From positions 46,622-110,621 of the forward strand of contig NZ_JBEQCS010000014.1 in NCBI RefSeq assembly GCF_046054195.1: DNA of 64,000 nucleotides. The letters are read 5' to 3'. Positions 8,940 to 17,355 of this stretch are shown here, piece after piece. A program made the position numbers and the translations under genes. Source of the DNA: Celerinatantimonas sp046054195. Its GTDB lineage: Bacteria > Pseudomonadota > Gammaproteobacteria > Enterobacterales > Celerinatantimonadaceae. Below the pieces are notes generated by a model. It saw only the letters and a program-made list of their open reading frames with translations, was not told the DNA's origin and did not search any database. Every line of letters begins with the position of its first letter. The stretch's first letter is position 1.

Positions 8940-9770
8940 ATGACTAACACATCTCAGCTTACACAGTTGCAAGAAGAAATTAGATCGCGCTACAACTCAC
9001 TGAGTAAACGCCTGAAACAGGTCGCTCAGTATGTGCTCGATAATAGTAACAGCATCCCTTTTCAGACAATTGCAGAAATTGCCGAAAAAGCACAAGTGCC
9101 TCCATCTACATTGATCCGCTTTGCAGACGCATTTGGTTATGATGGTTTTAACGAAATGAAACAAATCTTTCGTCAAAATCTCATGGAAGATACCGTCAAT
9201 TACACCGAACGAGTCCGCCTTTATCGTCAAACCAATGGTTCGGATACAGTGCCTGAAACACCGATGGAGATCTTGAAAAACTTCGCGATGGTTAACGAGG
9301 CGGCACTGCAACAGCTTTCTAACCAAATCGATGAAGAGCAACTTAAAAAAGCGGTCGATATCTTAGATAAAGCCAATAATATTTACATTATTGGACTGCG
9401 CCGCTCATTTAGTATTGCCTCGTATATGACCTATGCTCTGCGTCACCTGCAGCGCCGCGTCTTTCTAATCGATGGTTTAGGTGGCATGTTTCAAGAGCAG
9501 TTAAGCATGGTGCAATCCAATGACGTTGTGGTTGCAATTAGCTACTCACCCTATGCGCCAGAAGTGGTCGATTTAGTCTCGTTTGGGGCCAAAAGTGGGG
9601 CCAAACAGATTGCGATTACGGACAGTATCGTGAGTCCACTCGCGGCATTTAGTGATGTGTGCTTTGTAATAAAAGAAGCGCAGATGGAAGGATTTCGCTC
9701 GCAGGTTGCCTCGATGTGCTTAGTGCAGGCTCTAATGCTGTCACTGGCTGTTGATGAAGCCAGCGAATAG
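8940..9770 (+). CDS. iolR: RpiR/MurR-family transcriptional regulator, probable inositol regulator IolR
   Basis: A 276-residue regulator with the N-terminal RpiR helix-turn-helix (about residues 20-80; T-I-A-E-I-A-E-K-A-Q-V-P-P-S-T is the recognition region) and a C-terminal SIS sugar-phosphate-binding domain (about 125-255, with I-G-L-R-R-S and A-I-S-Y-S). RpiR-type IolR repressors control inositol genes in Salmonella and rhizobia, responding to pathway intermediates. It is downstream of iolC on the same strand, 286 bp away, and ends at a perfect 13-bp hairpin. The ribosome-binding site is poor, which suggests low expression. Target assignment is inferred from location. Confidence 0.85.
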   Translation: MTNTSQLTQLQEEIRSRYNSLSKRLKQVAQYVLDNSNSIPFQTIAEIAEKAQVPPSTLIRFADAFGYDGFNEMKQIFRQNLMEDTVNYTERVRLYRQTNGSDTVPETPMEILKNFAMVNEAALQQLSNQIDEEQLKKAVDILDKANNIYIIGLRRSFSIASYMTYALRHLQRRVFLIDGLGGMFQEQLSMVQSNDVVVAISYSPYAPEVVDLVSFGAKSGAKQIAITDSIVSPLAAFSDVCFVIKEAQMEGFRSQVASMCLVQALMLSLAVDEASE

Positions 9771-9801
9771 GAATGCACGATTAATTCGTTGCCTGCCCTG
9801 T

Positions 9802-9834
9802 TAAACTGCCAGTTTAAATCTAACTGGCAGTTTA
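9802..9834. terminator. Perfect 13-bp hairpin between convergent iolR and LysR genes
   Basis: TAAACTGCCAGTT / AACTGGCAGTTTA with a 7-nt loop. It lies 31 bp after the iolR stop and overlaps the stop codon of the convergent LysR gene, so it probably serves both directions. Confidence 0.8.
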
Positions 9835-10791
9835 CAAATTTTCGTCTTTACTAGAAAAAAGAGTTTGCTTAGCCAACGCTTTTTGACAAACATCCTGCAC
9901 CAAATCTCTTAGCCAACGATGCGCAGAATCATTTTGCAAACGCGGATGCCACATCATTGAAATCGTAATTGAATCTGTTGCAACCGGCAGTTCAAATGCC
10001 CACAAAGCCGCTCCTGGCTCATCATTGAGCGGCTGTGAAATTAAAAAAGAAGCAGGGACTAAAGCAATCAAATCAGATGATTTTGCCACACTGATTGCTG
10101 CCGGAAACCCCGGCACAGTAGCCACTATCCGACGAGATAATCCTTGCTGCTGTAACAGCTTATCGACCGGCCCAGAAAATTCCCCTCGCCGAGAGGCAAC
10201 AATATGGCCAAACGTTGTGTAACGTTCCGGGCTCAGCTCTGCATTTGCTAAAGGATGAGAGCGGCGAACCACCCCAATAAATCGGTCATGAAATAACCCT
10301 TTAATTCGGATCTCGGGCCCCATCGGATTATTCCCTAAAACACCTATTTCTAAGTCTGTTCGCCCTTCTCGCAAGGCATCGGCACTTTTTTCAGGTTTTA
10401 GCATAAAGCTTAAACGCACATGAGGTGCATCTTGGGCAACTCGCATGATTAACGAAGATGCAAAGGCATCAATAAATCCTTCGTTTGCACGTAAAACAAA
10501 CGTGCGCTCAAGGGTAGTAAAATCGACTTGACTCACCTCTGGTGTAAGAATATCCAATGCATCAAATACGGTTTGTCGAGTACGTTCACGAATGGATTGG
10601 GCATAAGGCGTTAACACCATTTGCCGACCCGAACGAACCAGCAACGGATCGCCGGTGACTTGGCGTAAACGAGCCAAAGTGCGGCTCATGGCAGAAGTGC
10701 TGAGCTTTAAGTGCTTAGCGGCCCCCACTACACTTTGTTCAGATAACAGCGCATCAAGCGCTGCTAATAAATTAAAATCCGGATGCGTCAT
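9832..10791 (-). CDS. LysR-family transcriptional regulator
   Basis: A 319-residue LysR regulator with an N-terminal winged HTH (residues 5-64, S-V-V-G-A-A-K-H-L-K-L-S-T-S-A-M-S-R) and a C-terminal PBP2-type effector domain. The F-N-L-L-A-A-L-D-A-L-L opening is typical of the NodD/LinR-like LysR branch. It is 100 bp downstream of the DHA2 exporter gene on the same strand and probably regulates that exporter. It interrupts the inositol locus and has no obvious link to it. Confidence 0.88.
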   Translation of the reverse strand: MTHPDFNLLAALDALLSEQSVVGAAKHLKLSTSAMSRTLARLRQVTGDPLLVRSGRQMVLTPYAQSIRERTRQTVFDALDILTPEVSQVDFTTLERTFVLRANEGFIDAFASSLIMRVAQDAPHVRLSFMLKPEKSADALREGRTDLEIGVLGNNPMGPEIRIKGLFHDRFIGVVRRSHPLANAELSPERYTTFGHIVASRRGEFSGPVDKLLQQQGLSRRIVATVPGFPAAISVAKSSDLIALVPASFLISQPLNDEPGAALWAFELPVATDSITISMMWHPRLQNDSAHRWLRDLVQDVCQKALAKQTLFSSKDENL

Positions 10792-10891
10792 AGGTTATTT
10801 TAATGCGCCCTGAAAACTTTATTGATGAGGTTTATGTAACGTGTTTAATATTTCAATCAACGAGTAATCCCGCTCTTTTATTTTAGTGATA

Positions 10892-12322
10892 TCAGACTTG
10901 CTCAGTGCTTGCTCTTTTACGCCATTTAAACTCAATGCGACTTGCACTCACCAGCATAGCAACGATGACCGCGATAGTAGCGATTAACAAACCAACCCTC
11001 ACCACAGCGAACCGCGTGGCAACATCATCAAAAGATGAAATATTCGATAAGATAATCCCGATAAATGCCGTACCCAAACACTGACCAAAGGTTCGCATGA
11101 TGGCCAAAACACCAGAGGCATAACTGCTATGCTCATGAATAACATTTGCCATCATCTCACGGTTATTAGGACTTTGAAACATGCCAAATCCGATGCCACA
11201 GATAAAGCTGCGCCAAACAATGCTCACCAGATTAGCTTGCTCACCTAACGTACTTAACAGCGCTAAACCGCTGGCAAAGATCAATAACCCGAGGGATGAA
11301 ATCACAGCAGGATTCTTCCTATCGCTGAGTTTGCCAGCAAATGGCGCAATTAAAATGATGCCAACCGGCCAAGGTAAAAACAGTAAAGCAGAGATAAAAG
11401 AACTATAGCCATAGATACTTTCAAACAAAAACGGCAGTGCAATAAAAGTCATCCCTTGTGCAATAAACGACACTAAAGAGGTGCTCGCAGACAGTGAGAA
11501 TCGGATATTGGCGAAAATAGAAAGTGGCATTAATGGTGAAGTTGCGCGTCTCTGACGATAAACAAAACCAACACCACTGGCGAGCGCTAAGACGATATAA
11601 ACGAATTCTGCTGAGGTATCGATACCGTTTTGCCCTGAAAAGGCATTTGCACACAAAATAACAGCCCCCAACATAATCGCCGATAATACTGCGCCGGTTT
11701 TATCAAAACTGCCCGTATTTAACAGTGATGATTTAGGTAAAAATTGTTTTGACAAAAAAATCGCCGCAACACCTAATGGCAGATTAATCACAAACAGCCA
11801 TGACCAACTCAATGTTACTAATATCGAACCGCTAATTAATGGCGCAATCGCCGTACAACTAGCAACCAATAAGGCATTAATCCCAAGTATTTGACCGAGT
11901 AAGCGGCTGGGAAAGATTCGTCGAAGTAGTGCTGGTGCAATACTCAAAGTGGCAGAACCACCGATCCCCTGAATAAAACGCATCACAACCAACATAGGCA
12001 AAGATGTTGATAACGCACATCCAGCGGAGGAGAGTGTAAACACAATTAGTCCAAACAAAAACTGCTTACGATACCCAATCCGCACCGCTAAAGCTGAAAA
12101 AACAGCCAAAGACATAGCAACAGAGAGTAAGTAACTATTTACTACCCAAACCGTATCAGAGACCGAAACATGCAACGCATTAGCCATCTGCGGCAGTGCA
12201 ATATTGACCATTGCACCATCAAAAACATTCATCGTGGTGGTGAGCATGACAGCCAGCATCGCAAGGAATCGCGCTTGACCTGGCAGGCCATCATCACCAG
12301 GCTGATTGGAAAATAATGTCAT
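10892..12322 (-). CDS. DHA2-family MFS multidrug exporter (14 TM)
   Basis: A 476-residue major-facilitator protein with 14 predicted membrane segments, the D-G-A-M-V-N-I-A-L-P-Q motif in helix 1 typical of the QacA/EmrB-type DHA2 family, and R-I-G-Y-R-K in loop 2-3. Proton-driven export of drugs or organic acids at the inner membrane is expected. The start at 12322 is chosen because AAAGGAAG lies directly upstream; an in-frame ATG 69 bases earlier has no such site. It is flanked by two LysR genes on the same strand. Confidence 0.88.
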   Translation of the reverse strand: MTLFSNQPGDDGLPGQARFLAMLAVMLTTTMNVFDGAMVNIALPQMANALHVSVSDTVWVVNSYLLSVAMSLAVFSALAVRIGYRKQFLFGLIVFTLSSAGCALSTSLPMLVVMRFIQGIGGSATLSIAPALLRRIFPSRLLGQILGINALLVASCTAIAPLISGSILVTLSWSWLFVINLPLGVAAIFLSKQFLPKSSLLNTGSFDKTGAVLSAIMLGAVILCANAFSGQNGIDTSAEFVYIVLALASGVGFVYRQRRATSPLMPLSIFANIRFSLSASTSLVSFIAQGMTFIALPFLFESIYGYSSFISALLFLPWPVGIILIAPFAGKLSDRKNPAVISSLGLLIFASGLALLSTLGEQANLVSIVWRSFICGIGFGMFQSPNNREMMANVIHEHSSYASGVLAIMRTFGQCLGTAFIGIILSNISSFDDVATRFAVVRVGLLIATIAVIVAMLVSASRIEFKWRKRASTEQV

Positions 12323-12535
12323 GGTACTTCCTTTGATTATCCATCTAGAAGCACTAGTATAATTAGCCACCAACCATGGCAGAAGTGGCAATGATGTTAG
12401 TGTATAGTTGCATCAAACGCCATGATCGCTATTTACAAATAAGGGCAAAAGAGCGAATCAGCTCATGAAAATCTATCGGTGATATAGCCTATGTTCAGTT
12501 TGAATTTTATATCGGTTATAGCATTAATTTTTAAT

Positions 12536-13432
12536 TCAAACCGCTACCTTGGGCGCTAGAGAGGTTTTCAGCATCTGAATAAACAGATCGATTGCTGGGG
12601 AAACATGGCTACCCGGCAAGCGTAATAAATGCATCGGTCGAGAAGCAACTTTAAAATCAGCTAGCACTCGAATCAGTCGACCCGCTTTAATATCATCTTT
12701 AAGTGTTAAGGTTGAATTAAGCGCAATGCCTAGCCCATTTAAAGCCGCTTGACGAATCGTTTCCCCTGAATTGCTGACCAGTCGAGGCCGAATATCGACA
12801 CTGTATTCTTTGCTATTGTTACTCATTTTCCAGAACCGGCTGGCATGCCACTGTGAAAAACAGATGCAATTATGCGCTGTTAAATCATCAGGATGAGTGG
12901 GAATACCATGTTGATTTAAATAACTTGGTGATGCAGCCAGAACCATTTGATACGACGGTAGAGCAATAGCGACAACACCATCATCAAGTACATTACCAAT
13001 ACGAATGGCTATCTGATAGTTTTCTTCAATTAAATCCACCCGTCGGTCAGATAAATCCATATCGATATACACACCAGGATATTGCAGCAAAAATTGTGCA
13101 ACTAACGGCGCTAAAATACGGTTGCCAAAAACAACTGGCGCACTTATACGAATGCTACCCGTTATCTCATCGTCTAAATGATGCAACGCCTCTTTTGCCT
13201 CTTTGGCAGTTGCAATTAGCTTAAGGCAATACGCGTAATAGCACTCACCGGCGCGAGTCAGCCCTTGCTTACGAGTCGTTCGATTAATTAATTTATATCC
13301 CAGAGAATATTCAAGCTCTCGGATATAGCGGCTAAACATCGTTGGCGTTACCCCTAATACATCGGCGGCTTGGCTGAAACTACCTTTATCCACAGCGAGA
13401 GTGAATGCTTCAATATTTTTCATCAGATCCAT
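12536..13432 (-). CDS. LysR-family transcriptional regulator
   Basis: A 298-residue LysR regulator of the large subgroup whose effector domain begins G-S-I-R-I-S-A-P-V-V-F-G. The HTH lies at residues 5-60 (S-F-S-Q-A-A-D-V-L-G-V-T-P-T-M-F-S-R). A second ATG nine bases in is an equally plausible start. It is 213 bp upstream of the DHA2 exporter gene on the same strand and 189 bp from the divergent MFS/ATP-grasp operon; either could be its target. Its own promoter region shows the T-N11-A style dyads usual for LysR sites but I cannot assign one with confidence. Confidence 0.87.
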   Translation of the reverse strand: MDLMKNIEAFTLAVDKGSFSQAADVLGVTPTMFSRYIRELEYSLGYKLINRTTRKQGLTRAGECYYAYCLKLIATAKEAKEALHHLDDEITGSIRISAPVVFGNRILAPLVAQFLLQYPGVYIDMDLSDRRVDLIEENYQIAIRIGNVLDDGVVAIALPSYQMVLAASPSYLNQHGIPTHPDDLTAHNCICFSQWHASRFWKMSNNSKEYSVDIRPRLVSNSGETIRQAALNGLGIALNSTLTLKDDIKAGRLIRVLADFKVASRPMHLLRLPGSHVSPAIDLFIQMLKTSLAPKVAV

Positions 13433-13621
13433 AGCTAGGCACTGACTCTAAGATCGTTAATTGTGTACATATAGTACATAAACAATGCACAAAATTGGTA
13501 TTTATCTAAATAAAAGTTCTATATAAAATTCATTTAAATCGAACTAAATGTGATGAACACGTTTAAAAAACAGTCGGTTAAATAATTTTCACAGAATCGA
13601 TAATTTGAGAATGAATGAACG

Positions 13622-14854
13622 ATGGATGTTAACTTTTCGGTACTAAAAAATAGCAAATTCAGCCTGTTTTTCCTGTCGGATATCATCAGTGGCTTTGGTG
13701 TTGGCATGGCCACTCTCGGGGCCAACTGGTATGTCCTGATGAAGACTAAATCGACCGAGCAGATTGGGATGATGCTCGCGGTTTATGTGATTGCAGGATT
13801 TATTGCATCAATATTTTCAGGTGTATTATCCGATAAATTCTCACGCAAAACGCTCATATTCTGGACTCATACCTTTCGAGCAATCGGCATTTTAGCCATT
13901 GTGGCGTTGCTAGAGAGTTACCATTTTAATATCTTCTTTTTATACGCACTGGCCGTTATTAACGGAATTGGTTGGACGACCTATATCGCGACATCTCGCA
14001 GCTTCACGCAAGAGATCTTAAGTGAAGCGAACTATGTCACTGGCAATGCCCTTTTAGAAATTAGTATGCAAGTTGGGATGTTTTTAGCCGCAGCCATCGC
14101 AGGGTTTCTTTATAAATATTATAGCTTTAACGTCATCTTAATACTTAATATCAGTATGTTTGTATTAAGCGCCATATTGATTCAGCTGATTGATCACCGC
14201 GAGTCTATTACCGCTACAAACACAGAAAGTTACTTTCAGACGCTTGGCCAGGGCTTTACCTTCTTGTACAAAAACAAACTAATATTTATGTTGGGACTAG
14301 TTTCTATCGTCCCGCTCATCGTTATCATGATCTACAACGTCGTCCTACCTGACTACGTTAGCCACACATTGTACAAAGACAGCATCACTTTCGGATTTGC
14401 CGATATGTCATATGGCATTGGCGGACTAGCTTCGGGATTTTTAATCTCGTTGGTGACGACCAAATTCACACCCGTGCGGCTAATTGGCTTTTTCTTCGCT
14501 TTAGCGACGGTTGATCTTCTCTTTCTTAGCCAAAATTCAGTGGTTTTTAACTTATACCTTTGTAGTTTATTGCTCGGACTGGCTAATTCATCACTGCGAA
14601 TTTTAATGAACTCGATGCTAATGAAAATCGTCGCAAAAGAATATATGGGTCGAGCCATGTCAGTCTGGCTAGGCATTTCACTAATCTGCCAATGTATATT
14701 CTCGCTCTCTATTAGCTCTTACATCGACAGACATGGCGCGATGGTTGGAATCGTCATCATGGGGCTAATTATGGCGGTAGGATTGGTATTGTATCTTCTG
14801 ACTCAATTGGCATTAGCTAAACGCAACCATAACCCATTGGGAGCACAATTATAA
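13622..14854 (+). CDS. MFS exporter, EntS/MFS_3-like, paired with ATP-grasp ligase
   Basis: A 410-residue, 12-helix major-facilitator protein. L-S-D-K-F-S-R-K in loop 2-3 is the MFS motif A, and the protein resembles the MFS_3 group that includes the enterobactin exporter EntS. Its stop overlaps the start of the following ATP-grasp gene (TAATG), so the two are translationally coupled. That arrangement suggests it exports the ligase product. Substrate unknown. The nearest LysR regulator is divergent. Confidence 0.85.
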   Translation: MDVNFSVLKNSKFSLFFLSDIISGFGVGMATLGANWYVLMKTKSTEQIGMMLAVYVIAGFIASIFSGVLSDKFSRKTLIFWTHTFRAIGILAIVALLESYHFNIFFLYALAVINGIGWTTYIATSRSFTQEILSEANYVTGNALLEISMQVGMFLAAAIAGFLYKYYSFNVILILNISMFVLSAILIQLIDHRESITATNTESYFQTLGQGFTFLYKNKLIFMLGLVSIVPLIVIMIYNVVLPDYVSHTLYKDSITFGFADMSYGIGGLASGFLISLVTTKFTPVRLIGFFFALATVDLLFLSQNSVVFNLYLCSLLLGLANSSLRILMNSMLMKIVAKEYMGRAMSVWLGISLICQCIFSLSISSYIDRHGAMVGIVIMGLIMAVGLVLYLLTQLALAKRNHNPLGAQL

Positions 14855-16086
14855 TGAGCCTGAAAACGGTTATTCTAATTGAGCCAAGTTTTTATGGCGT
14901 CAGTTATGTTAAAGAAGCCAAAAAACTAGATTGCTATGTCATCGTTGTTACCAGCAATAGCCATCATCCGCAAAAGTACGGTTATGAAACGCTCTATGAT
15001 GATATTTTGATTTGTGACATTCGCGATGCAGAACAAATTTTTAAGGCTATTCAAACCGGTTGCCACCGCCATATCGATGCGATTGTAGCCGCCACAGATT
15101 ACGCCATTACCAACACTGCAATTGTTGCTGCCAAACTTGATATCCCATATCTGAGTGTTGCCAGCGCCAAGCTTGTTCGTAATAAAGATTTAGCCAGACA
15201 ATGTTATGCTAAACACGGTGTTCCATCGGCTCAATTTGCCGTTGTTAGCAATTTAGAGGAGTCGATTAAGGCTGCATCTCATATAGGCTACCCTGTGGTT
15301 TTAAAACCCACCAACACAGCCAGTAGCCAACACGTGTATTTTATTTGCGACAGCGCAGCGCTAACCAAAGCCTTTATCCAAATGCAGGCGTTTCATCAAA
15401 GCTATATGGGCTTTCGTGTACGCGAAGATTATTTGATTGAAGAGTACTTAGACGGCCCCGAGTTTAGTGTCGAGCTTTTTGTTGAAAATAATGAGTTAGT
15501 CTTTCGCGAAGTAACCGAAAAACGAACCTCTCAACTGCCCTATTTCGTTGAAACCATGCACGTCTTTCCGACATCGATTTTAAGCGATAAAAAGCCAGAA
15601 ATCATAGCGGTGGCAGCTCAAGCGTTGCGTGCAATTGGGTTTGGAAACGGCCCTGCGCATGTTGAAGTAAAATATACCGAAACTGGCGCAAAAATTGTCG
15701 AAGTAAATGGCCGACCAGGTGGCGATAACATTAGCAGCGACCTTATCCCAACCGCTTATCAAATCAATATCTTTGAGCAAGCCATCCGCAATGCATTAGC
15801 AATGCCAGTAACATTTACATCAACCAAAGCGGCAAGCTGCGCAATTGGCTTTATTTGTGCGCCAAGTTCGGGCCAATTATTAAAATTGACAAATATTGCA
15901 CAACTGCAAAACGACCCGGCTGTTATTCGCTACCAAATAGATGCAAAGCCTGGAGATTGGGTACAATCACCGACAAGCTCAGATGATCGCTTAGGTTATA
16001 TCATCGTAAAAATGCCAACGCCTCTGCAGGCAAAAGCAAAAATAACTCACCTTATTGAATCGATTAAGATTGTTCTTGAAAAATAA
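14854..16086 (+). CDS. ATP-grasp ligase (L-amino-acid ligase/carboxylate-amine ligase type)
   Basis: A 410-residue ATP-grasp enzyme: N-terminal Rossmann-like preATP-grasp domain (1-100), ATP-binding Lys151 in P-V-V-L-K-P, the E-E-Y-L-D-G-P-E-F-S-V-E lid (196-207) and the metal-site V-E-V-N-G-R-P-G-G-D (282-291). All key residues for acyl-phosphate ligation are present. The architecture resembles BacD-type amino-acid ligases and other carboxylate-amine ligases rather than housekeeping PurK/PurT/CarB. Coupled to an MFS exporter, it probably makes a small dipeptide or amide that is pumped out. No further biosynthetic gene follows. Product is inferred, not known. Confidence 0.83.
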   Translation: MSLKTVILIEPSFYGVSYVKEAKKLDCYVIVVTSNSHHPQKYGYETLYDDILICDIRDAEQIFKAIQTGCHRHIDAIVAATDYAITNTAIVAAKLDIPYLSVASAKLVRNKDLARQCYAKHGVPSAQFAVVSNLEESIKAASHIGYPVVLKPTNTASSQHVYFICDSAALTKAFIQMQAFHQSYMGFRVREDYLIEEYLDGPEFSVELFVENNELVFREVTEKRTSQLPYFVETMHVFPTSILSDKKPEIIAVAAQALRAIGFGNGPAHVEVKYTETGAKIVEVNGRPGGDNISSDLIPTAYQINIFEQAIRNALAMPVTFTSTKAASCAIGFICAPSSGQLLKLTNIAQLQNDPAVIRYQIDAKPGDWVQSPTSSDDRLGYIIVKMPTPLQAKAKITHLIESIKIVLEK

Positions 16087-16420
16087 AGTTTTCACCTAAG
16101 CAAGACGAATAATCGTTAAGTTACAACGTTTGGTATAAAAAATTTATGCCCTAATCTTGAATACAGTTTAATCATTTTTGGGGTCTATATTTATCTGAAC
16201 AAGTTATGCCCCATTTAATCCATGAGGGAATTGTGCAAAGTTGGCCAATTTTAGGCATGCAGGCCATTGCAAGTGCCCAAGCACTTATGGCTAGTTTACT
16301 AAGTGGCAACGCATTAATAGCTTAGGCTTTACTGCCGTTAAGTTGCCCATATTCAGGCTTGGACAACATACTTTTTTGTAAGTTATGTAAAGCTTGCCTA
16401 CTGCTCTTAAGACTTAAAAT
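16087..16420. other. Gene-free stretch after the ATP-grasp gene
   Basis: About 330 bp with no credible coding frame. It contains a short perfect hairpin AAGTGC-CCAA-GCACTT (16271-16286) without a T-run. No clear terminator for the ATP-grasp operon is seen. It may be the scar of the insertion that separates the two halves of the inositol locus. Confidence 0.4.
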
Positions 16421-16457
16421 GACAAAAATCCGATAGCGATTGAACGCTACCGGATTT
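16421..16457 (-). terminator. Rho-independent terminator after iolB
   Basis: On the minus strand AAATCCGGTAGCG-TTCAAT-CGCTATCGGATTT forms a 13-bp stem with one mismatch and runs into TTTTTGTCATTTT. It ends the iolA-iolB transcript 56 bp after the iolB stop. Confidence 0.88.
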
Positions 16458-16513
16458 CTATCGTTCTCTGCAACAAGAACACCTAAACTGCACTAAGGCC
16501 GTGAATATTTAAC

Positions 16514-17332
16514 TCATGAATGCCGAGGATATTCATCGGTATTAATCCAAGCATGGTCTGCTTCCCAGGTAAATTTCCACTGGCGAATTGGACCTGCCAT
16601 AACATTCAGATAATAACCATCGTAACCGGCCATCATCGCAACAGGATGATATCCACGAGGCACTTTCACTACGTCTTTGTTATAAACAGCCATGACTTCA
16701 TCTAAACTGCGATCATCGGTATAAACCCGTTGCAAACAAAAGCCCTGCGATGGATTAATGCGATGATAGTAGGTTTCTTCTAGATATGTTTCAGTCTCAG
16801 AAGGAGTATCGTGTTTATGACTTGGATACGAACTGCTGTCGCCTTCTTTGGTATACACTTCAACCACTAGCAGGCTGTCAGCCGGTTCAGTTTCTGGCAA
16901 AATATTGTGCACATAACGTTTATTACGACCTTTACCTCGATTTTCAACGCCGACACTATCCGGGCCGATTAAACGCGCTGGCAGATTCCCCTCACTGGGA
17001 GAGCTACAGACAGCGAGCTCCAAAGCGGTTTCGGCGATAATATTTACTTTGTCGTCATGCGGTACATACACTGAGTATGGCGGAATTTTTTCAAACACAT
17101 CCATGCGCTGACCAATCACACCGAAATCTTCTTTTGCGGTTTTTACCAGCGCTTTGCCAGATAACAACACCACACAATATTCCCGATTGCCGGTTTCTAT
17201 ATCAAGCGTCTGTCCAGGTGCTAATTCATAGGCATCGAAACCGACAAATTTCCACCCAGCATTTTCGGGGGTAATATGTTGATAGCACCCGGTTTCATCG
17301 GGACGACTATATCTTGATAATAAATCACTCAC
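16514..17332 (-). CDS. iolB: 5-deoxy-glucuronate isomerase (IolB)
   Basis: A 272-residue double-cupin isomerase that converts 5-deoxyglucuronate, the IolD product, to 5-dehydro-2-deoxygluconate, the IolC substrate. Family hallmarks are S-Y-P-S-H-K-H-D (about 165-172) and E-E-T-Y-Y-H-R-I-N-P, which hold the metal ligands, and the P-R-G-Y-H-P-V-A segment near the C-terminus. It follows iolA by 23 bp with a good ribosome-binding site and ends at a strong terminator, so iolA-iolB is an operon separated from the rest of the locus by about 7 kb. Confidence 0.95.
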   Translation of the reverse strand: MSDLLSRYSRPDETGCYQHITPENAGWKFVGFDAYELAPGQTLDIETGNREYCVVLLSGKALVKTAKEDFGVIGQRMDVFEKIPPYSVYVPHDDKVNIIAETALELAVCSSPSEGNLPARLIGPDSVGVENRGKGRNKRYVHNILPETEPADSLLVVEVYTKEGDSSSYPSHKHDTPSETETYLEETYYHRINPSQGFCLQRVYTDDRSLDEVMAVYNKDVVKVPRGYHPVAMMAGYDGYYLNVMAGPIRQWKFTWEADHAWINTDEYPRHS

Positions 17333-17355
17333 GATAAACTCCTTACTAAATGAAA

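Noticed and set aside
10892..12391. Longer start of the DHA2 exporter (12391)
   Set aside because: The extra 23 residues have no ribosome-binding site, whereas AAAGGAAG directly precedes 12322.
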